The notes under the pieces: model-generated
Told to the model about the DNA's origin: nothing
What the model saw: the letters and a program-made list of their open reading frames with translations, nothing else
Database searches by the model: none
Position numbers and translations under genes: made by a program
In this document: positions 13,711 through 25,600 of the stretch, one piece after another
Position numbering within the stretch: the stretch's first letter is position 1
Layout: each line of letters opens with the position of its first letter
Assembly: GCA_965153355.1 (NCBI GenBank)
Contig: OZ231128.1
Coordinates: forward strand, 20,894,001 to 20,958,000
Length of the DNA: 64,000 nt
DNA from: Flaccisagitta enflata
Lineage: Eukaryota; Chaetognatha; Sagittoidea; Aphragmophora
Direction of reading: 5' to 3'

Positions 13711-16700
13711 TCCCTGTACCCTCAAACCTGGCCATATTGATTGTTTCCAAAGGAGACGACTTCGCCTGACTGTAAAAGAACTAAGGAATGATGAAGTCCA
13801 CAGGCGATTTGAGTAGCGGGAATTTTGAGCAAAGACGATCCTACAGACGCCGTCGTCGTTGACGAAGATACCCGTCCACCACCGCGACGGCCCACCACCA
13901 GTTCCTAATTGAATCAACCCATGGGCTACCAAAGTCAAAAATCATATTTCAGAACAGATCAACGCATTCCAAAGGTTGACTACGCATTTAGAACAATTCA
14001 TTTAGTGTCTTCAAATATGTCTAAAACTATAAGTAGTAAGGGGACACCTAATTTAGATATCGTGATTATCATGAATTTTTTGGTCAATTCACACTTATAG
14101 ACACTTACTAGGATGATTTAGGTCGATCGCTACCTTCAGATTGCACTTTTGAGCACAATAACCCTGCAAAAATGATGCTAGATTTGCCTCAGAATAATCG
14201 TTGATGACATGTCTTCACGTTTTAGGCCATATCCCATACATTTTTTAAGTTAAATATAAAAAATTGGTGACCAAAATGAAGAGTTTTCACAGACAAATCG
14301 ACTGGTACCTTTGGCACGAATATTGGTCCAACCGTTCAAAAGTTATTGCTTACTAAAGGCAAAAAAAGAAATGTAAAACATTCAAAATGGGCAAATATTG
14401 CAATTTTCAGTACACAATCGATAATTAGTTGCGATTTTTGAGGCCAGCTGCTGGAACATGACCACCGCTAAAGAAAGTATGGTACCGAGAGCAGTTTCTC
14501 ACTAAAAACTGGATTGGATATACCTAAAAATAGATAAAAACTAAGCAAAATTGATCATTGGGGAAGGTGCTGTGAGGCCAAAGAGCACAAAACCCCATAA
14601 AAAGTAAAGTGTGATGGACAGATGGACTGACGAACTAACAAAGCGGGATGCAGGGTGGCAGAAAATTCTATAAGTCCGAGGCAAGCTTTTTGGGCAGCGG
14701 CCCCGAAGGGGACGAAGTCCTGTAGAACACAGGGGGACTTTTGTTCGTCCGTTTGTTCGTCCATCTGTTTGTTTGTTCGTCCGTCCGTCCCCCCCCCTCA
14801 TCAAGCCCCTCAGGCCTCAAATCTGGCCTCTCAGGCCTCAAATCTGGCCTCTCGGGCCTCAAACCCAGCCTCTCAGGCCTCAAATCCAGCATCTCAGTCC
14901 TCAAATCTGGCCTCTCAGGCCTCAAATTCAACCTCTCAGACCCCAAACCTGACCTCTTAGGCCTCAAATCTGGTCTCTTAGGCCTCCAACATGGCCTCTC
15001 AGGCCTCAAATTAGGCTTCTCAGGCCTCAAATCAGCCATCTATGCTTCAATTTATTGCTCTCAGGCTTCAAGTCAATCCTCTGGCCTTTCAAGCCTTAAT
15101 CCGGCACTCTCAAGCCTCAAGTCAGCCCTCTCAAGCTTCAAAATGACATTCTCGGGCCTCGGAAGCTAAAATTCTTTTATTTGCTTGATGATGGCGGGCT
15201 CCAGGCGTTCCCGGTTTTCGTCGAAAACGGCTGGAGGTCGCCTTGGTCAAGCGATCCTTTTCAGATCTATGGCACTGGCCTTAAATACACATATACGAAG
15301 AATATCTGAAAGACTTGCTTCCCAAACTCTGAGCGATGTCCACTTCCTCGGTGTAAAGTGCATGAACGCTTGATAAATATATGAAATCAGAAACAAAAAC
15401 TTACACTGAATACGCTCGGAGTATCGATTACGACACAAATTACGACATCGGCGCCATCTACGACATCGGCGTTAATTACGACATCGGCGCTCATTACGAC
15501 ATCGGCGCTCATTACGACATCGGCGCTAATTACGACATCGACGCCATTTACGACACCGGCGCCAATTACGACATCGGCGTCAAAAACGACTTCAGCACCA
15601 ATTACGTCAACGACTTCGTCTTCGCTTCCGGCAAAATGGGGGAAAATTCACGGAATATCGCCGTTCTTTTGCCTGATATGCCGGAGGTTCATTGAGTTCT
15701 CCAACAACACCTTTAAACAACAAGGCGACGAAATCAAGGCGGTTAAAGACGAGAGCAAAGAGATCAAGTCTTTCTTCAAGGACAAAATCAAGGATTTGGA
15801 GAACCAACTGAAGGCTGTCACGCTAGAGAACAAAGTACTCATCGAAAAAGTCGCCAAGCTGGAATCAAACACGGACCAGGTAAAGGAAGGAATGGTAAGG
15901 GTCGAAAAAGAAGTTGAGACGGGCAGGGAAAGAACCAAGGAAGAGGTGAAACAGGCCATCAGCAGTGAAATGAAGGAAAGAGAGGACAGGGATGCCAACG
16001 TCATCTTTTACGGCATTTCCGAGCATGATGAAGCCGATGTGGAGATTAGGCGAGACAAAGAGAAGAAAATCGTGAAGGAAATTGCTGCTGCCACGGGCGT
16101 TGACATGCAAGACGCCATGGAAGTAAAGTTCAGGCTCGGCCGCTGGGACGCGGCAAGAGACAAACCAAGGCCTCTTCTTGTCCGGATCGAAAACGATGAA
16201 AAAAGGATCCAGCTTATTAGCAATGCTCGCAAGCTCGGATCAACTGATAGATGGAAGAAAGTTTTCATCAATCGGGACCTGACATGGGCTCAACGCGAAG
16301 AAGCTCGAAAAAACGATGCCAAAGCCCGGGAAGAAGCAGAGAGCAAATCAAATGATGCAAAAAACGACGGCAGACCTGTAAAATTCATAGCCGTTGGGCC
16401 ATGGGGGAAGAAACGGGTGATATCTGTACCGGAGAGTCGAGGTGCAGGACTGCACGATGGCCAATAAATTCCAACGATGCGTCCATTGTAAATTTTGACT
16501 GGGAATTCTTTGAATGTGAAAATGCGGGGGATATATTTGACTCTGAGGTCAACGATGCGTCCAGTAAAAATAATGATGCGTACTACAATAGTAATATACC
16601 CCATACAAACAACGATGCGTCCTGTAAAAACACCTGTTTCAATATGAATGATGGAGACGGCGGAGATCGAGGCGGCGGAGGAAAACGTGTCATATATACT

Positions 16701-19700
16701 AATGCTAGAAGTATAGTGAATAAGATTAATGAACTCAAGGCATTAGCGGCCACGCGTAATCCTGATATAATCATAATTACTGAATCATGGACAAATGAAT
16801 CAATTTCCAATGACTACCTGCAATTAAATGACTATATCATAATTGTAAGAAAAGATAGAGAAGACACGAGTGGAGGAAGAGGTGGGGGAATTCTCGTGTA
16901 TGTAAAGAAAGAAATCCACGCGTGGTACAATGAATCGGACGATTTCTTTACACAACATGCCTCTCTCAAAATAAAGTGTCAACGTAATGACATAAGCATT
17001 CATACGGTTTATAGGTCACCAAACTCGTCGCGTGATAATGATGAAAAGATGGCCAAATGGATACGAGACTTGCGAGGACGATATATTATCGTAGGTGATT
17101 TTAATCTCCCTGACATTCATTGGCAAACAGGTAGCACGGGCCGAAAAGGTGAAATTCTCTACGAAGCTGCTTCTGACTCTTTCTTAGAACAACACGTCGA
17201 ATGGGAGACACACGACGGCGGAAATACGCTCGATCTACTTTTCTCCAACACAGAAGGTATGGTTGATAACGTGTTTGCGGACGGCAAAATCGGTAAAAGC
17301 GACCACGACATAATCGCATTCTCGGTGAATATCGATCAGACGCGTGCTGAATCAAAAAAACAATTTAAGAATTACGGACGTGCCAATTGGGACAAAATGC
17401 GCGAGCAGATGCGTATTGATTGGGACGCTCTCCTGGAGGGAATGAATGTTAATGACATGTGGGATGCTATTCTTACTCGAGTTAACAACGCCACTGATCA
17501 ATGGGTGCCATTACGGGCGCCGAAGAAGCGGATTGAGCCGGGATGGATGAGTAACGAGATACGGCGGAGTGTTAAGACAAAAAAAGAGGCGTGGGTTAAA
17601 TGGAAACGGTCTAAGACTGAGCTGGCAAAAAGAGCCTATAAATCAGCTGAAAAAGCGACGAAAAAGCTGGTTGATAAACGGAAGAAGTCTTATGAAAAGA
17701 GTATCATTGATAACAGAAAGTCTAATCCGAAATTATTCTATTCTCATATCAACAGCGCCAAGACGACTCGAGATAAAACTGGTCCCTTGCAGCGAGACGA
17801 CGGAACGATGACGGCGGACCCGAAAGAACAAGCAGACATGTTTAGTCGGTTCTTTTCATCCGTATTTACAAGAAGCGAAAACGATCCACCAAATCTCGAA
17901 TATGACCCTGATGTTCCTCTTCTTGAAGACGTCTACATCTCTGAAGAAAGAATTGTAAAAATTGTTGGTGATCTCAAAGAAGGAACAGCGGCAGGCCCCG
18001 ACGGTTTGGCGCCAAAAGTTCTCAAGATGCTCAAATCAGAACTAGCAAGGCCGCTATATATCCTCTTCAAAGAATCCATGGAATCGAAGAAAATCCCGGA
18101 TGCATGGAGAAATGCGCATATAACGGCTATCTACAAGAACAGGGGTAAGCGATCAGACCCTGGTAATTATAGGGGAGTAAGCCTTACATGTGTTGTGGGG
18201 AAGATCCTGGAGCGAATCATCAAATCGGACATGGCGGAGCATATCGAGAGAAACAAACTGTTTAACAAGTCGCAGCATGGTTTTAGAACTGGTCGTTCAT
18301 GTCAAACAAACCTAATTGAGTTTTTGGACCAAATGACAAAATGGCTTGACGAAGGAAAAAGCTTTGACATAATCTATCTAGATTTTGCCAAAGCTTTTGA
18401 TAAGGTTTGTCATCGCAGACTTATCATAAAGCTTAGAGCAATTGGAATAGCGGGCAATCTGTTAAGATGGATTGAAGATTGGCTGTCAGGCAGAAGACAG
18501 CGGGTTGTCCTCGAAGGTGAATTTTCTGAATGGGCAGAGGTCCTTAGCAGCGTTTTGCAAGGATCCGTTCTCGGCGCAATTCTTTTCAATGTATTTATTA
18601 ATGACGTTGACACAGCAACTCTATACGCGTTACTGTGGAAGTTTGCTGATGACACAAAGATGGCGATGGTCGTTGAAGATGAAGAAGATGCGCGCAAGAT
18701 GCAAGAAGACCTCGACAATCTCAACAGGTGGGCCAAAAAGTGGGAAATGTCTTTTAATGCAAGTAAATGCAAGGTTATGCATGTTGGCAACCGTAATCAA
18801 AAAACCGAGTATTTCATGGACGGACTCAGATTGGAGGAAGTGACAATGGAGAAGGATCTGGGAGTCTGGGTTCACCAGTCAATGAAGCCCGCAACACAAT
18901 GCGAAGCGGCCGCCAAGAAAGCTAATATGACCCTCGGTAAAATCCTCCGTTCCTTCCATTATCGCAAATCTAATTACCTGGTCCCGCTGTACAAAACATT
19001 TGTCAGGCCACAACTCGAATATTCAGTGGCAGCGTGGAGCCCCTGGATGCAGAAGGACATTGACACCCTTGAAAAAGTCCAGAAGCGATTAATTAGATCC
19101 ATTTCTGACAGAAGGGGCGACGACTACGGTGAAAGGCTGAAAAACGTCGGTCTAACTACGCTTGATGATCGTCGACGTCGCGGCGACCAAATCCAGGCAT
19201 TCAAAGCAATTTCCGGAATTAGTCGCGTCGAATCGGAAGAGTGGTTTTCGTTCAAAGATCCGGCAAACGCGAAATCAACAAGATCAAATACAACGGTGAC
19301 AGACTCTGGCGAAATTAAGAAATCACATGTAATGAACGTCCAATCGTGCCGCCTCGACATTCGAAAATACTTCTATAGTTCTAGAATAGTAAGCGAATGG
19401 AACAATCTTCCCGAGTCAACCAAATGCGCTAAATCGACGAACGAGTTTAAGAACTTGTATGACAGAAACGCGACGGAAGAATCTAACTCTCTACGATCTG
19501 TGGATGATACGAACCTCACGAGCTAGGAACATTTTGACATGAAAATAAAAACATCATCCATTTCGAATTCCAATTACGAGTTCCTCACCATGCGGACAAC
19601 ACGTCTGCCATCGAGGATTACCCTTACTACTACTACTACTTACATCAGCCTTCTTAGACCTCAGTTTAGGCTCTTGAAGGCCTTCAGTCAGCCCTCTATA

Positions 19701-20313
19701 GCATCTCATCCACTTCTTCAGGCAGGACGAACGAAAGTCCCCCTGTGTTCTACAGGACTTCGTCCCCTTCGGGGCCGCTGCCCTGCTTCCCCTTATTCCA
19801 ATTCACAATCGCTTAAAGCAGGGCAATGGGTATCGCTGACCACATATTGCCCTTGGGCGACCTGTTTTCCAATGCTATAAGTCCGTCTTTTTAAACTTCT
19901 CTCAAATGGTCAAATATCACCATTTTTAGATGCGTCCGTCAGGAACGCATCTCTATAAGAGAGTCTGTCCGTCGGTCCGTCGGTCCGTCCGTCCGTCGGT
20001 CCGTCCGTCGGTCCGTCCGTAACGCCTGTGCAAAAACCGCGTTTCTCGGCTGTTTTTCGGCCACGGTGATATCCTACACTGAAACAAATGATCAACCAAC
20101 ATGTTTTGAGAGTCTTCTCATCTGTCTGTTTGTCCATTCGTCACTCCATACATATGTCACATGATGAATACACGCTGTGACACAGCCCGGACGCATCGTT
20201 GCCCGGTCGGGCTTGTTTTCACTCTTCCTTGTGGAGAAGCAATACAAAGACAACAAGGGGTTAAATAGCGTTTAGTAGGTGACGTAAAGTAGACGTTTCT
20301 CTTTCTCTCCCAC

Positions 20314-20363
<50 letters not shown>

Positions 20364-21463
20364 CTCTCTTTCTTTCTCTCTTTTTTCCTTCCTCAAATCT
20401 AAAAGTCCGACTATTGATCTATAGGTCAGAAGAACGACGTTCCCCGCGTTCCCCTATTTCTGCCACCCTGGCGGGATGTAGAGTTTCCTAGCACGCGACT
20501 AAAAATGTGACAGACCGATGGACGGATTTACCGACGGACTGATGGACTGAAGGACTGATAGACTGAAGGACTGACAGACCGATTTTTGGCTTGGAAAACG
20601 AACTATGCAGAATCAAATTTGATCGACGCTAGGTGCGCTTTAATTTTCAGTTTTGCCGCATGTGTAGTGACATCACATGATTTTTAGATACGTGCACATT
20701 AGGGTGGTCCTGAATTGGGTCAAATTTAAAAAATCGATATACTCATGTTTTACGTATAAGTATGTGAAAAAAGAAGGTTTTCCCACAAGCGGGGGTCTGT
20801 GTGAGAATAAGAAACCTTGTCGGCAAAACTCAGCCCACCATTTCCATGAACAAAAAAAATGTTTTTTTTTACCACAATGGTTGGCATGCCCTTGACAATT
20901 ATTTCAACCTAACGCCAATCTTATTCAAATAATCTTTAAACTATATTTTGTTCATTCATTTTATCATTTATTGCCCATTCATTCATTTATTCATTTATTC
21001 ATTCATTTATTTATTCATTCATTCATTCATTCATTCAGACAGCAATCACCAATTTGACTTATCAAATCCTAATCTATGAATTTATTTGTTCACTCAATCA
21101 TTCTCACTCATTAAGTTCTCACGTCAAGAGTTCATCCATGTGTTCATTCATTCTTTCATTCATTCATTCTTTCATTCATTCCTTTATTCATTCATTCATT
21201 CTATGAATTCATTGATCACTCAATCATTCACACTCATTGGTTCATTCGTGTTTTCATTCGTTCATTCATTCATTCATTTGATCATTCGTTCGTTCATTCA
21301 TTCATTCATTCATTCATTCATTCATTCATTCATTCATTCATGAAACACTGCAAACCCAAGAATAGGATTCTGGAGGAGATGAGATCTGTTCTGTCTTCCA
21401 GTCTACCAATAAAGGCGGCTAATCGCCGTAGGAAAAAAGTCGTAAGTGCTGGAAGAAAAGGCA

Positions 21464-21540
<77 letters not shown>

Positions 21541-22585
21541 ACACACACACACACACAAACGAAGACCAAGCCTAAGTGGGTGATCTGAATGAGTTTTGAA
21601 AAAGATTGAAGGAATAATAGACTGATACGGATATGGCTGATTGATGGGTGGAAGGACTGACTAACCGAAATATGGATGGGTGATGGCCAGACGGATAGTT
21701 GAACTTACAGAATGACTTTCTAATTAAGATATAATGAGCGTCTAAGTGGAAAGACAGCTCTAAGTTTAGAATGAAATAAGATGGTAACTTCGCATATCTC
21801 CAGAGTGGGCCATTCTTTTGCCGACAAGGTTTTTTATTCTCGCACAGACCCCTGCTTGTGGGAAAACCTTCTTTTTTCGCATATATATGCGCAAAACATG
21901 AGTATATCGATTTTTGAAATTTGACCTATTTCAGGACCACCCTAGTGCACATGGCACTATGTGTTGCTTAGTGAGTAGGTTGGATGGTCCGCACAGGCGT
22001 TCGCTCTCGAATTTGCTCTTGCATTCACATTGCGTTTGCTCTCGCATTTGCTCTCACGTTTGCTCTCGCGTTTGCTCTCGGGTTTGCTCCCGTGTTTGCT
22101 CTCGCGTTTGCTCTTGTGTTCGCTCCCGCATTTGCTTTTGCGGTTGCTCTCACAGTTGCGCTCGAGTTTTCTCTCACGTTCACGTTTGCTCTCTCCATCC
22201 TTACAAATACATGTCACTATCTCTCTCTCTCTCATCGACGATCAAGCAGCTAAATTCCATGCCGCCAACATGTCCGTCGGTTGGTTGGTCTGTCGGTCTG
22301 TCGGTCGGGTAACGCAAACGTTAGAAAAGTGCAAAACGGCTGATTCTGACGTATTTTTTTCATTCCTATCACCTCTCATGCCTTACCACATTCATTTTCA
22401 TTCATTCATTCATTCATTCATTCATTCATTCATTCATTCATTCAAAACGATGATTCACAAATTCTTAATCAAGCAAGGCGCCCTTATTGGCCATAACTTG
22501 GCCTTATTCATATGCACTGACTCACCCATAGTGAAATACAACTGCTTAATTGATTATTGTCGCAGTGCTAAAAATGTCGTTCAAT

Positions 22586-22672
<87 letters not shown>

Positions 22673-25600
22673 CACTCCCGTACGCACGCAGACACACACA
22701 CACATATAAGCCAGAATTTCACCCCAGGCTTATTGTAATGCTCTCTCTGCTCACCTGAAATGGATTGACATCGGATATGCAGTCTTTAGAAAGTTCCATC
22801 AATGTATTCCTTCCCTAAGCTCATTTGGCTGACTATCTGGGATATGAATGAAATGTTGTTAGTATATAAGAGGGCGGCCCGATCCAAATATCACACTATC
22901 AGAGACCCCGAATCTGTCTGCAAAGGAAGAGAGACAGCTTCAGAGCATTTGTCAATTGATATTTGTTCGGGCAGAGAATCATCAATCAATCAATAGACAT
23001 AATGGATAACAATGCCAATCAAATGTACAATGATATATCTAAGCATAACGAATATTATCATGATTCTCTTTACTTAATGTCCATCAAAATCCCTCTCCTA
23101 CATACTTCCCCTCGCTTCAACTAGACGACCCGGCAGTAAGAAGCGAAACAAGCAAGGTAAAATATGAGGAAAGGCATTTGCAGACATCAGGGCAATATCT
23201 ATCAGAAATGATGTCACAACCATCAAACGCACAATGTAATCGTAAATGCATCCACGTAAACCTAAAAATTTCAATTTTCTTTCTTTTTTTTTTTTCTTTC
23301 CTTTTTTTTTTTGAGATAAGCTCGGACTGTAGAAAATATCACATGAAATATGTTTCAATGCTATGAAATCTGATGTAGAAACAAAGTAACCATTTACGAA
23401 CAAAACAACCAAATTAAGCAAAACAAAACATGGAAAATCACGAATCAAATGTCTACCAACGATCAAATCTCCAACCACGCGCTTCCATGCTTCTGTCTCT
23501 TGCTCTCTCTCTTTCACGAGTTTTCGAATTTTCGAGTTTTCTGTCTCTCCTTTCTCCCTTTTTCTCTCGTCGACTCTTGCTCTAACTGCTGGTTCTTTCT
23601 TTTCAATAACGCTTTTCGTGACAGCTGTCCTCATCGCGGCGTGGTGAGTTGGTTACCAGAAGAAGTTACTAGCACTAACTTCTGCAATCTTGCACTGGCA
23701 GAAGCCCCACTGAGGGCCCTGGCACCAACTTGTTGAAGCACAAAGAAAATGATGTCGCACTGGTTTGTCGACGACGTCTCTGCGATGATCAGAAGGATGG
23801 GATGAAAAGTTTGTCTTTAAGACTTCCCTTCTTTCGTCTCGCTATATTTGTCACTTTCCTCGTCGCTTCTTCTTTTCCTAGTCGGCGGATTGTCACGCGG
23901 CCGTCCAGACCCAGACAGCGCCATTTCAATGGATCGCGTGAGGGCTGGGGTAGACCGCCTTTCATTCAGCTTCTTCAACACCGGACTCATCTTTCCCCGT
24001 GTCGTACACGGTGCAGGTTTGTGGCGTGATGCTCGAGAACGTCTGGAGTCGTAGAACATACAGCGTTGTCGTGAAAAGGGAAGATTGAGAGACGAGGAGA
24101 GATTAAGAGACGAGGAGACGAGGATAGAGTTGCGCAGGAGACATGCCGTTGGTTGGTTGTCATTTTCCATTTAATTTCTAAACGCCGAATCTCTATGTAC
24201 TTGATTAATCGATGATCGCCGTGAGACACGGATGAATGTAGAAGACAACACGGTGACGACCTCCACTCTCACTTCATTCGTTGGCCGTCCATGGTACACG
24301 TACGCATCCATTCAATGGTCGACGCCATCCTTTCTTCAACGTGCGTCCGCTGTAATCACGATGATACCTTCGGCATAAGGTACAACAACCTTCGTCGTTC
24401 ATCATTGGCGATTCGTAACAACAGTCGCCACCAATAAAAGTTGATCTGACCAGGATTTTCAATTCCCTCGTTCTGCCAATTTTTCCACTGTTGGTATGAC
24501 AGGTTTTTCAATTCCTTCGTTGAACCAACTTCTTATGTTGAGCGACAGCATTCTATTTTGGGTGTTCTTTGCTACGTCTTTCTTTGTTTTGTTTTTCTTC
24601 TGATTGCAACCGATGAGAGCATTTCTATGCTAAAATCCGCATTAACTACCAATTTGCGTGCGCACGCATGATGCTAATCTTAAAACAGTCGGGAGCAAGG
24701 TTCAAATGACGACTTCCCCGGACTCTTGCTACGACTTCCCCGGATCTTTGCCACGACTTCCCCACTAACCAGTAAATTCCACAACGGACAGGTTGTTTGT
24801 GGGGATTGTAAGAAGGGAATTGGGGAATTAAAAAAAATGTAATGATCACCATACTTCATTTAGGCGATGACAACGATGTTCAATGATCGCCATATTTCAC
24901 TTAGGCGAAAATTGACAATGTTTAATGATACCAGCGAAATGAGCAATTTGATGAGGCAATTTGTGAGACAGTGGGGGGGGGGGGGGAAGACATGAAATGT
25001 ATTAATCACCATATTTCATTAAGGCGATATAGGACAGTGCACACTGATCGCCATATTTCACTTTGGCGATAAATGACAATGTTACATGATAAAAATAAAT
25101 TAAGCGATTTGATATGACATGACTTCCCCAGAGGATTGGTACGGGGAAATTGGACGAAATTAGTAACGATTGCCGCCCGACTTGTGATTGGTGTCGTCAT
25201 GGCGACGGCTGTGCGAATAATGATCGTGTTGCCGATGATGCAATTGACCTGTCACCTCCTGGGCATGGCTCCTGCGGTGACCATGGCTGAGGGAGTGATC
25301 TTGAGGTTGGCCAAAGTTGCGATCATCATGACCTTCATATGCGCGGTCTCTTTGGTGACCACGGCGTTGGAAGTCAAAATCTTGGGTATCGTATTCTTCA
25401 CCATACGGATCCGAACGTCTCGCACTAGGGTACGACTCGCGATTCCATTGCTGGTTGTGGCTGTCCACGTGGCGCGGCTGATCACTTGTGTGTTCATGGC
25501 TGGCGTTGTATTCGCGGCGGCTGTGTGAATCCTGATTGCGGTGCTGCTGATGCTGATGCAGTTGGCCTATCACTTCCTGTGCAGGGTTTCTTCGATAACC

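Larger units (their letters stand above)
15180..19650 (+). mobile_element. Jockey-superfamily-like non-LTR retrotransposon (LINE), near full length
   Basis: A LINE with ORF1 (about 15373-16467) and an overlapping ORF2 (16401-19526), followed by a short 3' UTR with AATAAA at about 19546 and a TACTACTACT stretch near 19627. It is antisense to the host MYCBP2 gene and inserted within a foldback element. Its ends are approximate because I could not find a target duplication. The intact ORF2 suggests a young insertion. Confidence 0.85.
14692..19870. mobile_element. Foldback element (GGGCAGCGGCCCC family) carrying a nested LINE
   Basis: The left arm at 14692 (GGGCAGCGGCCCCGAAGGGG...TGTAGAACAC, then GTCCGTCC) is matched by an inverted arm at about 19736-19783 and an outer tail ending near 19870. 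Between the arms are GGCCTCAAATCTGGCCTCTC repeats, interrupted by the LINE. An 11-bp direct repeat CTATAAGTCCG flanks the whole (14668-14678 and 19875-19885) and may be a target-site duplication. The element is in MYCBP2 intron 13. Confidence 0.65.
20700..21944. mobile_element. hAT-like MITE, 1245 bp, with perfect 8-bp target duplication
   Basis: Roughly 135-bp terminal inverted repeats start TAGGGTGGTCCTGAA. The left arm (20700-20830) recurs inverted at 21812-21944. The 8-bp duplication GTGCACAT flanks it exactly (20692-20699 and 21945-21952). An 8-bp duplication and TAGGG-type ends are hAT hallmarks. The interior holds (ATTC)n at about 20950-21340, (GA)n at about 21470-21536 and (CA)n, with no transposase. 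It is in MYCBP2 intron 13. Confidence 0.85.

Noticed and set aside
22850-22880. TATATAAG box taken as evidence that the LTR element runs on the plus strand
   Set aside because: Polypurine tract, primer-binding site, TG start of the LTR and both ORFs all place the element on the minus strand.
22802-22996. Two identical 64-codon ORFs (also 28199-28393)
   Set aside because: They lie within the two identical LTRs; not independent genes.
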